Notes: generated from the letters alone by a model not told the origin. Positions 45,593-55,363 are shown, counted from the first letter of the stretch. The stretch: DNA of 64,000 nucleotides from Candidatus Alistipes merdigallinarum (GCA_019119305.1 DWXH01000014.1:1-64000), one strand, 5' to 3'. A program made the numbers and translations.

Positions 45593-47257
45593 TTAGTGGG
45601 TCGTTCCTGAAAGCAAAACCTTTGCCTGTTCTTTTGCGGCGTCCGAGATGTTCGAACCGCTGAGCATTTTGGCAATTTCATCGATTCGTTCATCGGGAGA
45701 GAGCTTGCGGATTTGGGTCGAGGTGGTCTGATCCGACTCTTTTTTGTAGACGAAGAAGTGATTTTCACCCTTGCTGGCGATTTGGGGCAGGTGGGTGATG
45801 TTGATGACTTGCAGGTGTCTGGCCAGTTCCGAAATGATTTCCCCGGTTTTGTCGGCTATTGCTCCGGATATTCCCGTATCGATTTCGTCGAAAATCACGG
45901 TGGGCAGGTGTTTGTGCCGGGCGACCATGGCTTTCAGACTGAGCATCAATCGGGAAAGTTCTCCTCCGGAGGCGACCCGCTCGACCGGTTGGAGGGCCAG
46001 GTTACGGTTGGCCGAGAACAGGAAGCGGATACGGTCTGCTCCGTCTGTTGAGAGCTCTTCGGCGGGTTCTATTTCGATATGCAGTTTGGCCGAAGGCATG
46101 CCCAACTCCGAAAGTGTTTGTTCGATCTGGCTTTCGACTTCGGGGGCCGTCTGTTTCCTGATCGCGGTAATCTGAGAGGCTAATGCTACGGTTTTTTGTT
46201 GCTGAACTTCGATTTCGGAGGTGAGCTGTGCGATCCGTTCTTCCGCTCCGTCCATGTCCGCGAGTTTTGTCTCGTATTCCGACTGAATTTTCAGTAACTC
46301 TTCGACCGATGCGACTTTATGTTTTTGCAAGAGGGTATAGATCGTTCCTAAACGTTTTTCGACCGCCTCGAGACGTTGCGGGTCAGCTTCGATCCGGTCG
46401 GCATCGGATGTAATTTCCGAGGTCAGGTCTTTTATTTCAAGTAGGTTGCTATGCAGCCTGCGGTGCAGTTCTTCGGAACGGGGATAAAAGGTCGTGATGC
46501 GTCCGATGGCCGACTCGATCTCCTTGAGTTGGGCCAGCAGGTTGTCATCGGCTCCGGTCAGCCGCTGTGAAGCCCACATCAGGACCTCTTTGATTTCCGA
46601 AGCGTGGGCCAGTTCAGTTTGCTCTGCTTCAAGTTCCCGTTGTTCGTCGGCCTGCAGTTTTGCATCCTGAAGTTCATGCAGTTGAAAAGCGAGATATTCT
46701 CTGTCGCGGAGACGAGTCTCGGTTTCTTTGGAGAGTTTTTCTAATTCGGCCCGTTGTTTTTTGAGTTTTTGAAAATTTTCCCGATAACTGTCGAGTAAGG
46801 CATTCTGTGCGGCGACGCTGTCTAAAATACCGGTCTGAAAAGCGCTGTCGGCCAACATCAGCGTCTGGTGTTGGGAATGGATGTCGATCAGCCGTTCGCC
46901 GATCTCCCGCAACGATGCGAGCTGGACCGGGAAATCGTTGACGTAGGCCCTGCTTTTGCCGGCAGGCGTAATGATCCGGCGGAAAAGGGGGCGATCGTCG
47001 TATTCGATGTCGAGTTCGTCGAACATCGGCTGCAGGTTGTAGGCTCCGATGTCGAACTCGGCTTCGACAACGCAGTTGCGCGTCTGATCCTTCACGACCG
47101 AAGTGTCGGCCCGGTTGCCGAGGATCAGCCCCAGAGCTCCGAGCAAGATGGATTTTCCGGCGCCCGTTTCACCCGTAATGATGTTCAGGTCCGGCGCGAA
47201 CGAAATATCCAGCCGGTCGATCAGAGCATAATTCTCAACGGATAAACGGGTCAGCAT
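45593..47257 (-). CDS. recN: DNA repair protein RecN
   Basis: 554 residues from MLTRLSVENYALIDRLDISF; the frame is open 21 codons further up but overlaps the leader. It is an SMC-like ATPase: Walker A is ITGETGAGKSILLGALGL near 28-45, a long coiled coil spans about 160-370, and the signature GGELSRLMLSLKAMV with Walker B LPTVIFDEIDTGISG are near the C-terminus. It acts in recombinational repair of double-strand breaks. It is the last gene of the bamD-rpoZ-coaBC-recN run, 41 bases after coaBC. Confidence 0.95.
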   Translation of the reverse strand: MLTRLSVENYALIDRLDISFAPDLNIITGETGAGKSILLGALGLILGNRADTSVVKDQTRNCVVEAEFDIGAYNLQPMFDELDIEYDDRPLFRRIITPAGKSRAYVNDFPVQLASLREIGERLIDIHSQHQTLMLADSAFQTGILDSVAAQNALLDSYRENFQKLKKQRAELEKLSKETETRLRDREYLAFQLHELQDAKLQADEQRELEAEQTELAHASEIKEVLMWASQRLTGADDNLLAQLKEIESAIGRITTFYPRSEELHRRLHSNLLEIKDLTSEITSDADRIEADPQRLEAVEKRLGTIYTLLQKHKVASVEELLKIQSEYETKLADMDGAEERIAQLTSEIEVQQQKTVALASQITAIRKQTAPEVESQIEQTLSELGMPSAKLHIEIEPAEELSTDGADRIRFLFSANRNLALQPVERVASGGELSRLMLSLKAMVARHKHLPTVIFDEIDTGISGAIADKTGEIISELARHLQVINITHLPQIASKGENHFFVYKKESDQTTSTQIRKLSPDERIDEIAKMLSGSNISDAAKEQAKVLLSGTTH

Positions 47258-47298
47258 GGTGCGTGATGGTTTGTGTCGGAAAAGTAGGTATTGTGAAA

Positions 47299-48507
47299 TT
47301 AAGATCTGTCCATACCCCAAAAAGCTTCCATTTCGTCGGCAATGTCAGCGGCGACTTCGGTTTTGTTTTTGAGTCCGAACTCGGTCTGTGTGCCGTCTTT
47401 ACGCAGGATGGTGATTCGGTTGGTCTTTGTCCCGAATCCGGCTCCTTTGTCTTTCAGCGAGTTGAGGACGATGAAGTCCATGTTTTTCTTTTCCAGTTTG
47501 GAGAGGGCGTTGACCTGTTCGTTGTCGGTCTCGAGGGCAAAACCTACGAGCAACCGATTGCCTTTGTTGGCTCCGATGGCAGCTGCAATGTCCTGTGTCG
47601 GGGCCAATTCGAGACTCCATGTTTCGGAGCTATCTTTTTTGATTTTATGGGTTTCGGCGGTCTTCGGCGTGTAGTCGGCTACGGCGGCGCACATGACGGC
47701 TCCGTCGCACCGTTCGAAAATCTGTGTGGCAGCCTGGTACATTTCATCGGCCGTCAGCACATCGATCGTCTGGACGCCATCGGGTGGAGTCAGGGCTGTT
47801 TTCCCGCTGACCAGATAAACCTCTGCACCACGTTCGTGCAGCTCTGCGGCGATGGCATAGCCCATCCGCCCCGACGAGTGGTTGGAGATATATCGGACCG
47901 GATCGATCGGTTCGATCGTAGGTCCGGCTGTCACCAGGATTTTCTTTCCTTCCAGATTGGTCTTGCGGCTGAAATATTGTGAGAGATATTCGACGATCTT
48001 TTCGGGCTCTTCCATACGGCCTTTCCCCGAGAGTCCGCTTGCCAATTCGCCTTCGGCCGGTTCGATGATCCGGTTGCCGTAACTTTTCAGTGAATCGAGG
48101 TTGTATTGGGTCGACGGATGGTTATACATGTCGAGGTCCATTGCCGGAGCGACGAAGACCGGACATCTGGCCGACAGATAGGTTGTCAGCAACAGGTTGT
48201 CGGCCACTCCAGTGGCCATTTTGGCAATCGTATTGGCCGTAGCGGGGGCGATTACCAATGCGTCGGCCCATGTTCCGAGACTGACATGGCTGTTCCATGC
48301 ACCGTTTTCGGGGTTGAAAAACTCGACAGGGACGGGGTTTTTGCACAACGTGGCCAATGTCAACGGGGCGATAAATTGTTTTGCGGTGGGCGTCATCAGT
48401 GCCTTGACTTCTGCACCTTCCCGTACCAATAAACGAATGAGCACCGCTGCCTTGTAGGCTGCGATGCTGCCCGTAATGCCGACAATGATCTTTTTTCCTC
48501 GCAACAT
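47299..48507 (-). CDS. coaBC: phosphopantothenoylcysteine decarboxylase / synthetase
   Basis: A 402-residue bifunctional CoA biosynthesis protein. The flavin-dependent CoaC domain begins KKIIVGITGSIAAYKA. It shows the active-site His in SHVSLG and the PASANT-type motif PATANTIAKMATGVADNLL. The CoaB domain starts near 185 (KKILVTAGPTIEPIDPVRY), and includes GRMGYAIA plus the flexible KIKKD loop. It makes 4'-phosphopantetheine from pantothenate-derived substrates. It lies 62 bases after rpoZ. Confidence 0.95.
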   Translation of the reverse strand: MLRGKKIIVGITGSIAAYKAAVLIRLLVREGAEVKALMTPTAKQFIAPLTLATLCKNPVPVEFFNPENGAWNSHVSLGTWADALVIAPATANTIAKMATGVADNLLLTTYLSARCPVFVAPAMDLDMYNHPSTQYNLDSLKSYGNRIIEPAEGELASGLSGKGRMEEPEKIVEYLSQYFSRKTNLEGKKILVTAGPTIEPIDPVRYISNHSSGRMGYAIAAELHERGAEVYLVSGKTALTPPDGVQTIDVLTADEMYQAATQIFERCDGAVMCAAVADYTPKTAETHKIKKDSSETWSLELAPTQDIAAAIGANKGNRLLVGFALETDNEQVNALSKLEKKNMDFIVLNSLKDKGAGFGTKTNRITILRKDGTQTEFGLKNKTEVAADIADEMEAFWGMDRS

Positions 48508-48569
48508 CGTTGAAAAGATTCGTTATTTATGTCGTTTCAGACTCTGTGGACGAGAGTTGTCGATAGGGA

Positions 48570-48929
48570 TTACTCTTCGGTTTTTTCGTTTTTGGCGATC
48601 TCCTCGATAAGATCGTCTTTCGTGTCTCTAAAGTAGACGTTTCCGGCAAGAAACTCTTCGGTAGCGACGATAGTCGGTTTCGGAAGACGTTCGTAATACT
48701 TTGAGATTTCGATTTGCTCTCTGTTTTCGAAAGTCTCCTCCAGCGCATCATTCGTATTCGAGAAATCGGCCAATTTACGCGTAAGCTCCTGTTTAAGTTC
48801 GCTGGCAATCTGGTTGGCGCGTTTCGAAATGATTACGACCGACTCATAGATGTTTCCGGTAGGGGTGTCCAGATCGGTCAGTTTTCTGGTAATCGTGTTC
48901 GTTGGGATGTTACTCTTTTTCAGTTCCAT
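48570..48929 (-). CDS. rpoZ: DNA-directed RNA polymerase omega subunit (Bacteroidetes type)
   Basis: A 119-residue RpoZ/Rpb6-like protein. It contains the omega core NIYESVVIISKRANQIASEL near residues 25-44, followed by the longer charged C-terminal tail usual in Bacteroidetes. It binds beta' and stabilises core RNA polymerase. The start lies inside the last 20 bases of bamD, and the strong gene-order link bamD-rpoZ-coaBC-recN supports the call. Confidence 0.9.
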   Translation of the reverse strand: MELKKSNIPTNTITRKLTDLDTPTGNIYESVVIISKRANQIASELKQELTRKLADFSNTNDALEETFENREQIEISKYYERLPKPTIVATEEFLAGNVYFRDTKDDLIEEIAKNEKTEE

Positions 48930-49902
48930 TTTCAGTTTCTGAATTATCTGATTTTTTTGATTTTTTCTCTTTTTGACGTTTGATTTTTACCTTTTTTTGA
49001 GGTTGATCGTCGTCGTCCGATCTTTCGGTTGGAGTGAAAGTCGAGGTGTTGGATTGTTCCGAATCTTCGTTGGCAGCATTCGGATCAGCAACAGCCTCTT
49101 CATTACTGAATCTATCCAGATATTTTTTTGCGTCGTCGAACATTTTGTCCGCATCCTTACGGAATGTACTTTCCGGAAATTCTTCGATGAAAGTATAGTA
49201 TGCGTCCTGCATGTCCAAATAACGTTGCCTTTGAAGAGAAGCGATGCTGTTCCGTGCAAACTCATAATGCGAGCTGACGATCAGAAACAACAATTCTTCC
49301 CTGTGGTTGCTGTCGGGGTAACGCTTAATGGCGTTGTTAAGGGCTGTGACGGCCGAATTGTAGTATCCGATGTCGTAATAGAGTTTGGCATTCAAATAGG
49401 CTTTGTCATAAAGCCGTTGTCTGAGGTCAAGTAAATTTTCAGCTAACTCTTCTTTTTTATGGCTGTTCGGGTAACGTTCCAGGTATTCGCCGATAGCTTG
49501 CATGGCTACATGGGTATTGGTCTGGTCGTTTTCCGGTTCGGAGGAGGAGTAAAAGAAGCCTTTTGCGAAATAGTATTCAGCCTCTTCAAGGAACGGACTG
49601 CGGCGGAATGTCTCACGGAACGTGTTGAACTGTTCGCCGCTCGAGACGAAATCCCCCGTGTTGTAATAGCAGACCCCGATATAGAACATGATGGAATCTG
49701 CACGGTCTGAATGTCCGAAGATTTTTTCGACCTCTTTGAACAGAGCGAGAGCTTTGTTATATTTTTCGTTGTTGTAGTATTCGAGCGCTTTTTCGTATTT
49801 TTCTTCGCTGGATCCATGACGAAGCAGCTTGTTGTATCCGCTACACGAAGCTATCAGCAGGAGTGTTGCAGCGATGAAAATTTTCGACAAATGAAATTTC
49901 AT
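48910..49902 (-). CDS. bamD: outer-membrane assembly lipoprotein BamD
   Basis: 330 residues from the ATG at 49902 (MKFHLSKIF); an ATG nine codons up is also possible. Lipobox LLIASC is near residue 20. TPR repeats fill about 30-250 (YYNNEKYNKALALF, YYNTGDFVSSGEQF, YYDIGYYNSAVTALNNAIKRYPDS). The C-terminal ~70 residues are Ser/Asn/Asp-rich, then strongly basic (KKVKIKRQKEKK), and extend beyond the proteobacterial BamD length. It works with BamA in outer-membrane protein insertion. The tail overlaps the rpoZ start. Confidence 0.92.
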   Translation of the reverse strand: MKFHLSKIFIAATLLLIASCSGYNKLLRHGSSEEKYEKALEYYNNEKYNKALALFKEVEKIFGHSDRADSIMFYIGVCYYNTGDFVSSGEQFNTFRETFRRSPFLEEAEYYFAKGFFYSSSEPENDQTNTHVAMQAIGEYLERYPNSHKKEELAENLLDLRQRLYDKAYLNAKLYYDIGYYNSAVTALNNAIKRYPDSNHREELLFLIVSSHYEFARNSIASLQRQRYLDMQDAYYTFIEEFPESTFRKDADKMFDDAKKYLDRFSNEEAVADPNAANEDSEQSNTSTFTPTERSDDDDQPQKKVKIKRQKEKKSKKSDNSETENGTEKE

Positions 49903-49967
49903 TGTTGTTTTCCGGGTTTTAGTCGCCATGCGGAAGACGACGGTGTTAATCGAAGTCTACCGATCGG

Positions 49968-49975
49968 CAAAGTTA
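49968..49975 (-). promoter_or_regulatory. -7 element of the bamD operon
   Basis: The minus strand reads TAACTTTG (TAnnTTTG), 65 bases before the preferred bamD ATG. Confidence 0.5.
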
Positions 49976-50146
49976 CGTAATTTTAACGACATTGGAAAAC
50001 GGTATATTGTTTTTTGACTCGGAAATTTCGGTTTTTTTACACGGAAGATGGTTGTTGTGCGGTTGGACAGAGGGCGTGTCGGTGTCGTCAAAAAACGGCA
50101 AATGAAAATCTTGCTGAAAAAGCGTGATGAATCTGCAAAAAAATGT

Positions 50147-50154
50147 TATCTTTG
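50147..50154 (+). promoter_or_regulatory. -7 element of the alpha-oxoamine synthase gene
   Basis: TATCTTTG lies 43 bases before the GTG start at 50198. The rest of 49976-50146 holds nothing recognised. Confidence 0.6.
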
Positions 50155-50197
50155 TGCGTTTTTATGAACTGAAAACTAACCAAAAAATTATACGACG

Positions 50198-51448
50198 GTG
50201 GATATTTTTGAACGTATACACGAGAATGCGGGAGGTCCGATCGGACAGTATCAGAAACTGAGCCACGGATATTACTCGTTTCCGAAGCTCGAAGGCGAGA
50301 TCGGTCCGCATATGACTTTCCGGGGGCGCGAGGTGTTGAACTGGAGCCTCAACAACTATTTGGGTTTGGCAAACCATCCTGAAGTGCGCAAGGCGGATGC
50401 CGAAGCGGCCAAAGAGTTCGGTATGGCTTACCCGATGGGTGCCCGTATGATGAGCGGACAGACCAAATGGCACGAACAGCTCGAGCGTGAGTTGGCGGCG
50501 TTTGTCGGAAAACCCGATGCATTCCTGCTCAACTACGGTTATCAGGGAATGGTGTCGATTATCGATTCGTTGTTGACACGCCGCGATGTGGTGGTTTACG
50601 ACTCGGAAGCCCACGCCTGTATTATCGACGGTTTGCGGTTGCATACGGGCAAACGTTTCGTTTATCCGCATAACGATATGGAGGCTTGCCGCAAACAGCT
50701 CGGTCATGCAACGAAGCTCGCAGCGGAAAATGGCGGAGGCGTACTGGTGATTACCGAAGGCGTATTCGGAATGAAAGGCGATCTGGGTAAACTGGATGAG
50801 CTGGTAGCCCTGAAGAAGGAGTTTAACTTCCGTCTGTTGGTCGACGACGCACACGGTTTCGGAACGATGGGTAAAACGGGAGCCGGAACTCCGGAACATT
50901 TCGGTGTAGGTGACGGTGTGGATGTCTGGTTCAGTACCTTTGCCAAATCGATGGCAGGAATCGGAGCATTCGTCGCTTCGGAGAAGTATATTGTCGACTA
51001 TCTGCGTTACAACATGCGTTCACAGACCTATGCTAAGGCGTTGCCGATGCCGATGGTTAAAGGCGCGCTGAAACGTTTGGAGTTGATCCGTACGCATCCG
51101 GAATTCCGTGAAAATCTGTGGAAGATCGTACATGCGCTGCAGAACGGATTCCGCGAAAGAGGTTTCGATATCGGAGGAACGCTCTCTCCGGTTACTCCCG
51201 TATATATGAAAGGTGGGGTGGAAGAGGCTTGTAATATTGTGGTTGACTTGCGTGAAACGTACAACCTGTTCTGTTCGGTTGTCGTTTATCCGGTGATCCC
51301 GAAGGGCGAGATTATTCTGCGGATCATCCCGACGGCGGTTCATACGCTCGATGATGTGAACTATACGTTGGATTGTTTCGAAAAGTGTCACAAACGTCTG
51401 GTGGCCGGTGACTACAAGAAACCTATTCCGAATATGGCGGAAAAATAA
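50198..51448 (+). CDS. alpha-oxoamine synthase-family PLP enzyme (acyl-CoA:amino acid C-acyltransferase)
   Basis: 416 residues from a GTG start, which follows a promoter-proximal leader with no better ATG. It shares the layout of serine palmitoyltransferase, KBL and BioF: LNWSLNNYLGLANHPEVRKA near 46, DSEAHACIIDGLRLH near 137, DDAHGFGTMGKTG (Asp/His for PLP) near 221, and the PLP Lys in FSTFAKSMAGIGAF at ~250. It condenses an acyl-thioester with an amino acid. Candidate products are sphingoid bases, or capnine-type sulfonolipid bases if cysteate is used. The sequence differs noticeably from the well-known Bacteroides SPT that I recall, so the donor is open. Confidence 0.8.
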   Translation: MDIFERIHENAGGPIGQYQKLSHGYYSFPKLEGEIGPHMTFRGREVLNWSLNNYLGLANHPEVRKADAEAAKEFGMAYPMGARMMSGQTKWHEQLERELAAFVGKPDAFLLNYGYQGMVSIIDSLLTRRDVVVYDSEAHACIIDGLRLHTGKRFVYPHNDMEACRKQLGHATKLAAENGGGVLVITEGVFGMKGDLGKLDELVALKKEFNFRLLVDDAHGFGTMGKTGAGTPEHFGVGDGVDVWFSTFAKSMAGIGAFVASEKYIVDYLRYNMRSQTYAKALPMPMVKGALKRLELIRTHPEFRENLWKIVHALQNGFRERGFDIGGTLSPVTPVYMKGGVEEACNIVVDLRETYNLFCSVVVYPVIPKGEIILRIIPTAVHTLDDVNYTLDCFEKCHKRLVAGDYKKPIPNMAEK

Positions 51449-51660
51449 AAACAGGTTTGGGATATAACTTTATGGGGATGGGATCGTTTTGATACGATCC
51501 CATCTCTTTTTATACCGGGCCATTCCGTATATCAGGGGTCAATGAGGAGGTTCGGTGTGACAAAATCCGGGAAGCACAGTTTTTTGTTGCCTTTGCGTTT
51601 TTTTGAGAATCATAAAAAAGATGAAGCCTGATACAGCCTAATATGAAAACCTTATTTCCA

Positions 51661-51692
51661 TTTGTCTCAGCTCTTGTCTTTGATTATCTTTG
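51661..51692 (+). promoter_or_regulatory. promoter of the Ntn-hydrolase gene
   Basis: TTTG (51661-51664), a 20-base spacer and TATCTTTG (51685-51692) make a good Bacteroidetes promoter 27 bases before the ATG. Confidence 0.65.
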
Positions 51693-51719
51693 TGAATAGA
51701 GATCAGAAAGAGAAACACT

Positions 51720-52958
51720 ATGCGGAAATTTTTATGGATAGCGATGATAGCGGTTCTTGTCGAATCGTTTTTGTTCGGAGAATCTTTATACGGATGTACG
51801 ACAGCAGTGGTGACGGCACGCGCTTCGGCAACGGGGCGTCCGTTTCTGTGGAAACAGCGGGATACGGGAACCGAATGGAACCACATTGCCCATTTCAAGG
51901 GGGAACGTTACGATTTTACCGGTTTGGTCAATTCGGAGGATACCGTGACGCGCGAAGTCTGGACCGGAGTGAACAGTGTAGGTTTCGCCATCATGAATAA
52001 TGCATCCTATAACATGAAGCCCGATTCTCTGATGGGATTGCCCGAGTTGGAGGGCGTCGTGATGATGGAGGCGTTGGGCCGGTGTGCGACGGTTGACGAA
52101 TTCGAGGAGTACATCCGTACGCTGCCCGAACCCCGTTGCCTGGAGACCAATTTCGGGGTGATTGATGCACAGGGCGGCGCTGCCTATTTTGAGGTGTGGG
52201 ATTACGGATATGTCAAATACGATGCGAACGATCCGAAGGTCGCACCGGACGGGTATCTGGTCCGGACCAATTTTTCGTTTTCCGGATTAGAGGACGAGGG
52301 TATGGGATATGTTAGATACGAGAATGCAATACATCTTTTCGAACAGGCCTATACGCAAAAGAGCCTTTCGCCCGAGTGGATTTTCGAGGTCCCGGCCCGT
52401 TCATTTTATAATGCACAGTTGGGGGAAAATTTGGAGCAGGGGAAGGGGCGTTTGCGGAGTGTATGGGCGGTCGATCAGGACTATATTCCCCGAAACTCGA
52501 CGGCGGCTTCGGTGGTGGTCGAAGGGGTGTGTGCCGGAGAGCGTACCGATGCCGTGACAATGTGGTGTTTGTTGGGGTATCCGCCGTGCAGCTATGCGGT
52601 TCCAGTTTGGGTATGTGCCGGGGAGCGTATTCCGCAGTGTCTGCGTGCGGGGACGGAAGATGGATGGGCCCCGCAAAACGAGATGGCGGTTCGGATGAAA
52701 CGGGCGGTTTTTCCTGTTATACGCGACAACGGGAAACGATACATGCGGTTCGACCGGACGCAAGATGCGATGCGGCAGTTAGAACGTACTGAACACTTCT
52801 CTTTTGAAGTCGGACGGGAGGTGATCCGGCAATTCGAGGAACGGGGGTACGATCCGGCGGTTATTGACGATTGCAACCGGAAACTGGATGTTCTGTTCGA
52901 AGAGATCGATACCCGTATGGCGCAGCGTCAGGAGCAAAGTACATTGTGGAACGAATGA
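51720..52958 (+). CDS. exported Ntn hydrolase, C45/acyltransferase-like family
   Basis: A 412-residue protein with an N-terminal signal (WIAMIAVLVESFLFG) directly followed by YGCTTAVVTARASATGRPFLWK. The Cys at residue 26 is placed as the N-terminal nucleophile exposed on cleavage. Downstream landmarks are WTGVNSVGFAIMN, RCLETNFGVIDAQGGAAYFE, and TNFSF, as in the C45 / carcinine hydrolase / isopenicillin-N acyltransferase group. It probably cleaves an amide bond (acyl-amino acid, peptide or bile-type conjugate) in the periplasm. Substrate is unknown. It has its own promoter. Confidence 0.78.
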   Translation: MRKFLWIAMIAVLVESFLFGESLYGCTTAVVTARASATGRPFLWKQRDTGTEWNHIAHFKGERYDFTGLVNSEDTVTREVWTGVNSVGFAIMNNASYNMKPDSLMGLPELEGVVMMEALGRCATVDEFEEYIRTLPEPRCLETNFGVIDAQGGAAYFEVWDYGYVKYDANDPKVAPDGYLVRTNFSFSGLEDEGMGYVRYENAIHLFEQAYTQKSLSPEWIFEVPARSFYNAQLGENLEQGKGRLRSVWAVDQDYIPRNSTAASVVVEGVCAGERTDAVTMWCLLGYPPCSYAVPVWVCAGERIPQCLRAGTEDGWAPQNEMAVRMKRAVFPVIRDNGKRYMRFDRTQDAMRQLERTEHFSFEVGREVIRQFEERGYDPAVIDDCNRKLDVLFEEIDTRMAQRQEQSTLWNE

Positions 52959-53125
52959 CATTCTCGAGGCATTTGTGCGTGGGGAAGAGATCGAATCATG
53001 AATATCATTTTCCCGAAGTGTCCCCCGGTGTATAATCCTTTATGCTTTTTCAGAAAGAACCCGAACTGAAGATAGGATGTGAACCGTTCAATATATTATT
53101 GGGTAAGTGCTGTAAGCCCGTAATA

Positions 53126-53160
53126 GAAAAGAGCGCCGAAATTTCGGTGCTCTTTTTTAT
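53126..53160. terminator. bidirectional terminator before glnN's 3' end
   Basis: AAAAGAGC-CCGAAA and CGG-GCTCTTTTTT form a hairpin with a T-run on the plus strand and a weaker one on the minus. It lies between the Ntn-hydrolase gene and glnN, which converge on it. Confidence 0.75.
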
Positions 53161-53176
53161 ATGGTTGCGTTATAAT

Positions 53177-55363
53177 CTAACTGATTGTCATGATTTCACG
53201 ATATTTGGGCAGCGGCCACAGTTCGTCGTCGACGATCAGTTCCAGTTTGTCGATGTCGTACCGGATACGGTCGAGATAAGTTTGTACCTCCTGTGAATAT
53301 CCAATAGCGCGGTCGACAACATTGTCCATGTGGTTGTATCGTTTGCGGGTTTCTACCATTTGGTAGGTGTTCTCACGGATTGCCTTGACGTGCTTGGCAA
53401 TGGTCTGGATTGTCCGGATCTCCTCTGCGGCCAGATCTCTGTACTCGTCGGGGAGAATCTCTTTGAGTCCTTCGACATTTTTGATCAGCACGTTTTGGTA
53501 GCGGATGGCCGTGGGAACGATATGATTCGCTGCCATATCGGCCAAAACGCGTGATTCGATCTGGATTTTTTTGATCAGGTTCTCCATGTTGATTTCGTAT
53601 CGGGCGTGAATCTCCGTTTCGTTGAAAACTTTGTGTTTCTCGAACAACTTGATGTACTCCTTGCTGCTGAAGATACGGAAGGCGTCGGGTACGCTTTGGA
53701 TACTTTCCAGACCCCGTTTTTTTGCCTCTTCCAACCACTCTTTGCTGTAACCGTTGCCTTCGAAGCGGATTTTTTTCGAGGCGATGATGTATTTCCGAAT
53801 GATCTGCAAAACGGCTTCGTCTTTTTTTACCCCTTTGTTGATCAGCTTGTCGACTTCGCTTTTGAATTGTGTAAGTTGTTCGGCAACAGCCGTGTTGATG
53901 GCGATCAGCGGAGCTGCACAGTTGTTCGACGAACCTGTTGCGCGGAATTCGAAGCGGTTTCCGGTGAACGCGAACGGCGATGTCCGGTTGCGGTCGGTGT
54001 TATCGAGCAGGATTTCGGGAATTTTCCCGATGTCGAGTTTGATTTCGGTCTTTTCGTCTGGCGTCATTTTACGGTCGCTCAAACGCTCTTCGAGCGAATC
54101 CAGTATGGCCGACAGCGTAGATCCTGTGAAGACGGAGAGTACGGTAGGGGGTGCTTCGTGCGACCCCATACGCAGGGAGTTCGATTGCGTGGCGATGGAG
54201 GCCATGAACAGAGGACCGTAGTTGTGTGCGGCCATGATCGTGTTGACGAAAAACGTGAGGAACTGGATGTTGTTCTTCGGCGTTTTCCCCGGGGCCAGTA
54301 AGTTGACACCCGTATCGGTCAGCAGCGACCAGTTGCAGTGTTTACCCGATCCGTTGACTCCCGCGAATGGTTTTTCGTGGAACAGAACGCGGAGCTTGTG
54401 CTTTTGAGCCAGACGGCGCATCAGGGTCATCAACAGGGTATTGTGGTCGACGGCAATGTTGGCCTCCTCGAAGACCGGAGCGCATTCGAACTGGTTGGGG
54501 GCCACTTCGTTGTGCCGGGTCTTGATCGGAATGCCGAGCCGGTAGGCATGCCATTCGAAATCTTTCATAAACTCCAAAACGCGGCTCGGGATGGCACCGA
54601 AATAGTGGTCGTCGAGCTGTTGGTCTTTTGCTGCGATGTGTCCCATGAGCGTCCTGCCCGTCTGGGCCAAGTCGGGACGGGCTTGGAACAGAGCCTCGTC
54701 TACGAGAAAATATTCTTGCTCCCATCCCAGTGTCACGTTGACCTTCTCGACATCTTTGTCGAAAAGTTGGCATACGTCGACGGCAGCTTTGTCGAGGGCA
54801 AGAAGCGATTTGAGCAGCGGGGTTTTGAAATCGAGCGCTTCACCCGTGTAGGCTACGAAGATACTCGGAATACAGAGTGTCTTGTCGAGGATGAAGGCGG
54901 GAGAAGTCGGATCCCATGCCGAATATCCTCTGGCTTCGAAGGTGTTACGGAGTCCGCCGGTAGGGAAGCTCGATGCGTCGGGTTCCTGTTGTACGAGGAG
55001 TTCGCCTTTAAATGTTTCGAACGAGCCGCCGCCGAACATCGGTTCGAAAAAAGCGTCGTGTTTCTCGGCGGTCGAGTCGTTGAGCGGTTGGAACCAATGC
55101 GAATAGTGCGTTGCACCCTTTTCTATGGCCCATGTTTTCATTCCTTGAGCGACTTGGTTGGCAATCTTCCGGTCGATGCGTTTCCCACCGTCGATAGCGG
55201 TACATAGACTTTCGTAAGCCTCTTTCGAGATGTATTGTCTCATTTTTTCCCGATCGAAAACGTCGGCTCCGAAAATTTCCGATATTTTTTCTTTCGGCAG
55301 ATCGGTTTTGACCGGATCTCTTCTCGACATTTCATCGAGCGCTCTGAATCGTAATATAGCCAT
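53177..55363 (-). CDS. glnN: glutamine synthetase type III
   Basis: A 728-residue GSIII, a class typical of Bacteroidetes and much longer than GSI. Landmarks are GGGSFETFKGELLVQQEPDASSFPTGGLR, cut here as EPDASSFPTGG near 130, the catalytic LGWEQEYFLVDEALF near 218, and GVNGSGKHCNWS near 349, with FEFRATGSSNNCA near 475. It assimilates ammonium as glutamine with ATP. A TACTTTTG element lies just upstream, so it is transcribed alone and ends at the hairpin at 53126. Confidence 0.96.
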   Translation of the reverse strand: MAILRFRALDEMSRRDPVKTDLPKEKISEIFGADVFDREKMRQYISKEAYESLCTAIDGGKRIDRKIANQVAQGMKTWAIEKGATHYSHWFQPLNDSTAEKHDAFFEPMFGGGSFETFKGELLVQQEPDASSFPTGGLRNTFEARGYSAWDPTSPAFILDKTLCIPSIFVAYTGEALDFKTPLLKSLLALDKAAVDVCQLFDKDVEKVNVTLGWEQEYFLVDEALFQARPDLAQTGRTLMGHIAAKDQQLDDHYFGAIPSRVLEFMKDFEWHAYRLGIPIKTRHNEVAPNQFECAPVFEEANIAVDHNTLLMTLMRRLAQKHKLRVLFHEKPFAGVNGSGKHCNWSLLTDTGVNLLAPGKTPKNNIQFLTFFVNTIMAAHNYGPLFMASIATQSNSLRMGSHEAPPTVLSVFTGSTLSAILDSLEERLSDRKMTPDEKTEIKLDIGKIPEILLDNTDRNRTSPFAFTGNRFEFRATGSSNNCAAPLIAINTAVAEQLTQFKSEVDKLINKGVKKDEAVLQIIRKYIIASKKIRFEGNGYSKEWLEEAKKRGLESIQSVPDAFRIFSSKEYIKLFEKHKVFNETEIHARYEINMENLIKKIQIESRVLADMAANHIVPTAIRYQNVLIKNVEGLKEILPDEYRDLAAEEIRTIQTIAKHVKAIRENTYQMVETRKRYNHMDNVVDRAIGYSQEVQTYLDRIRYDIDKLELIVDDELWPLPKYREIMTIS

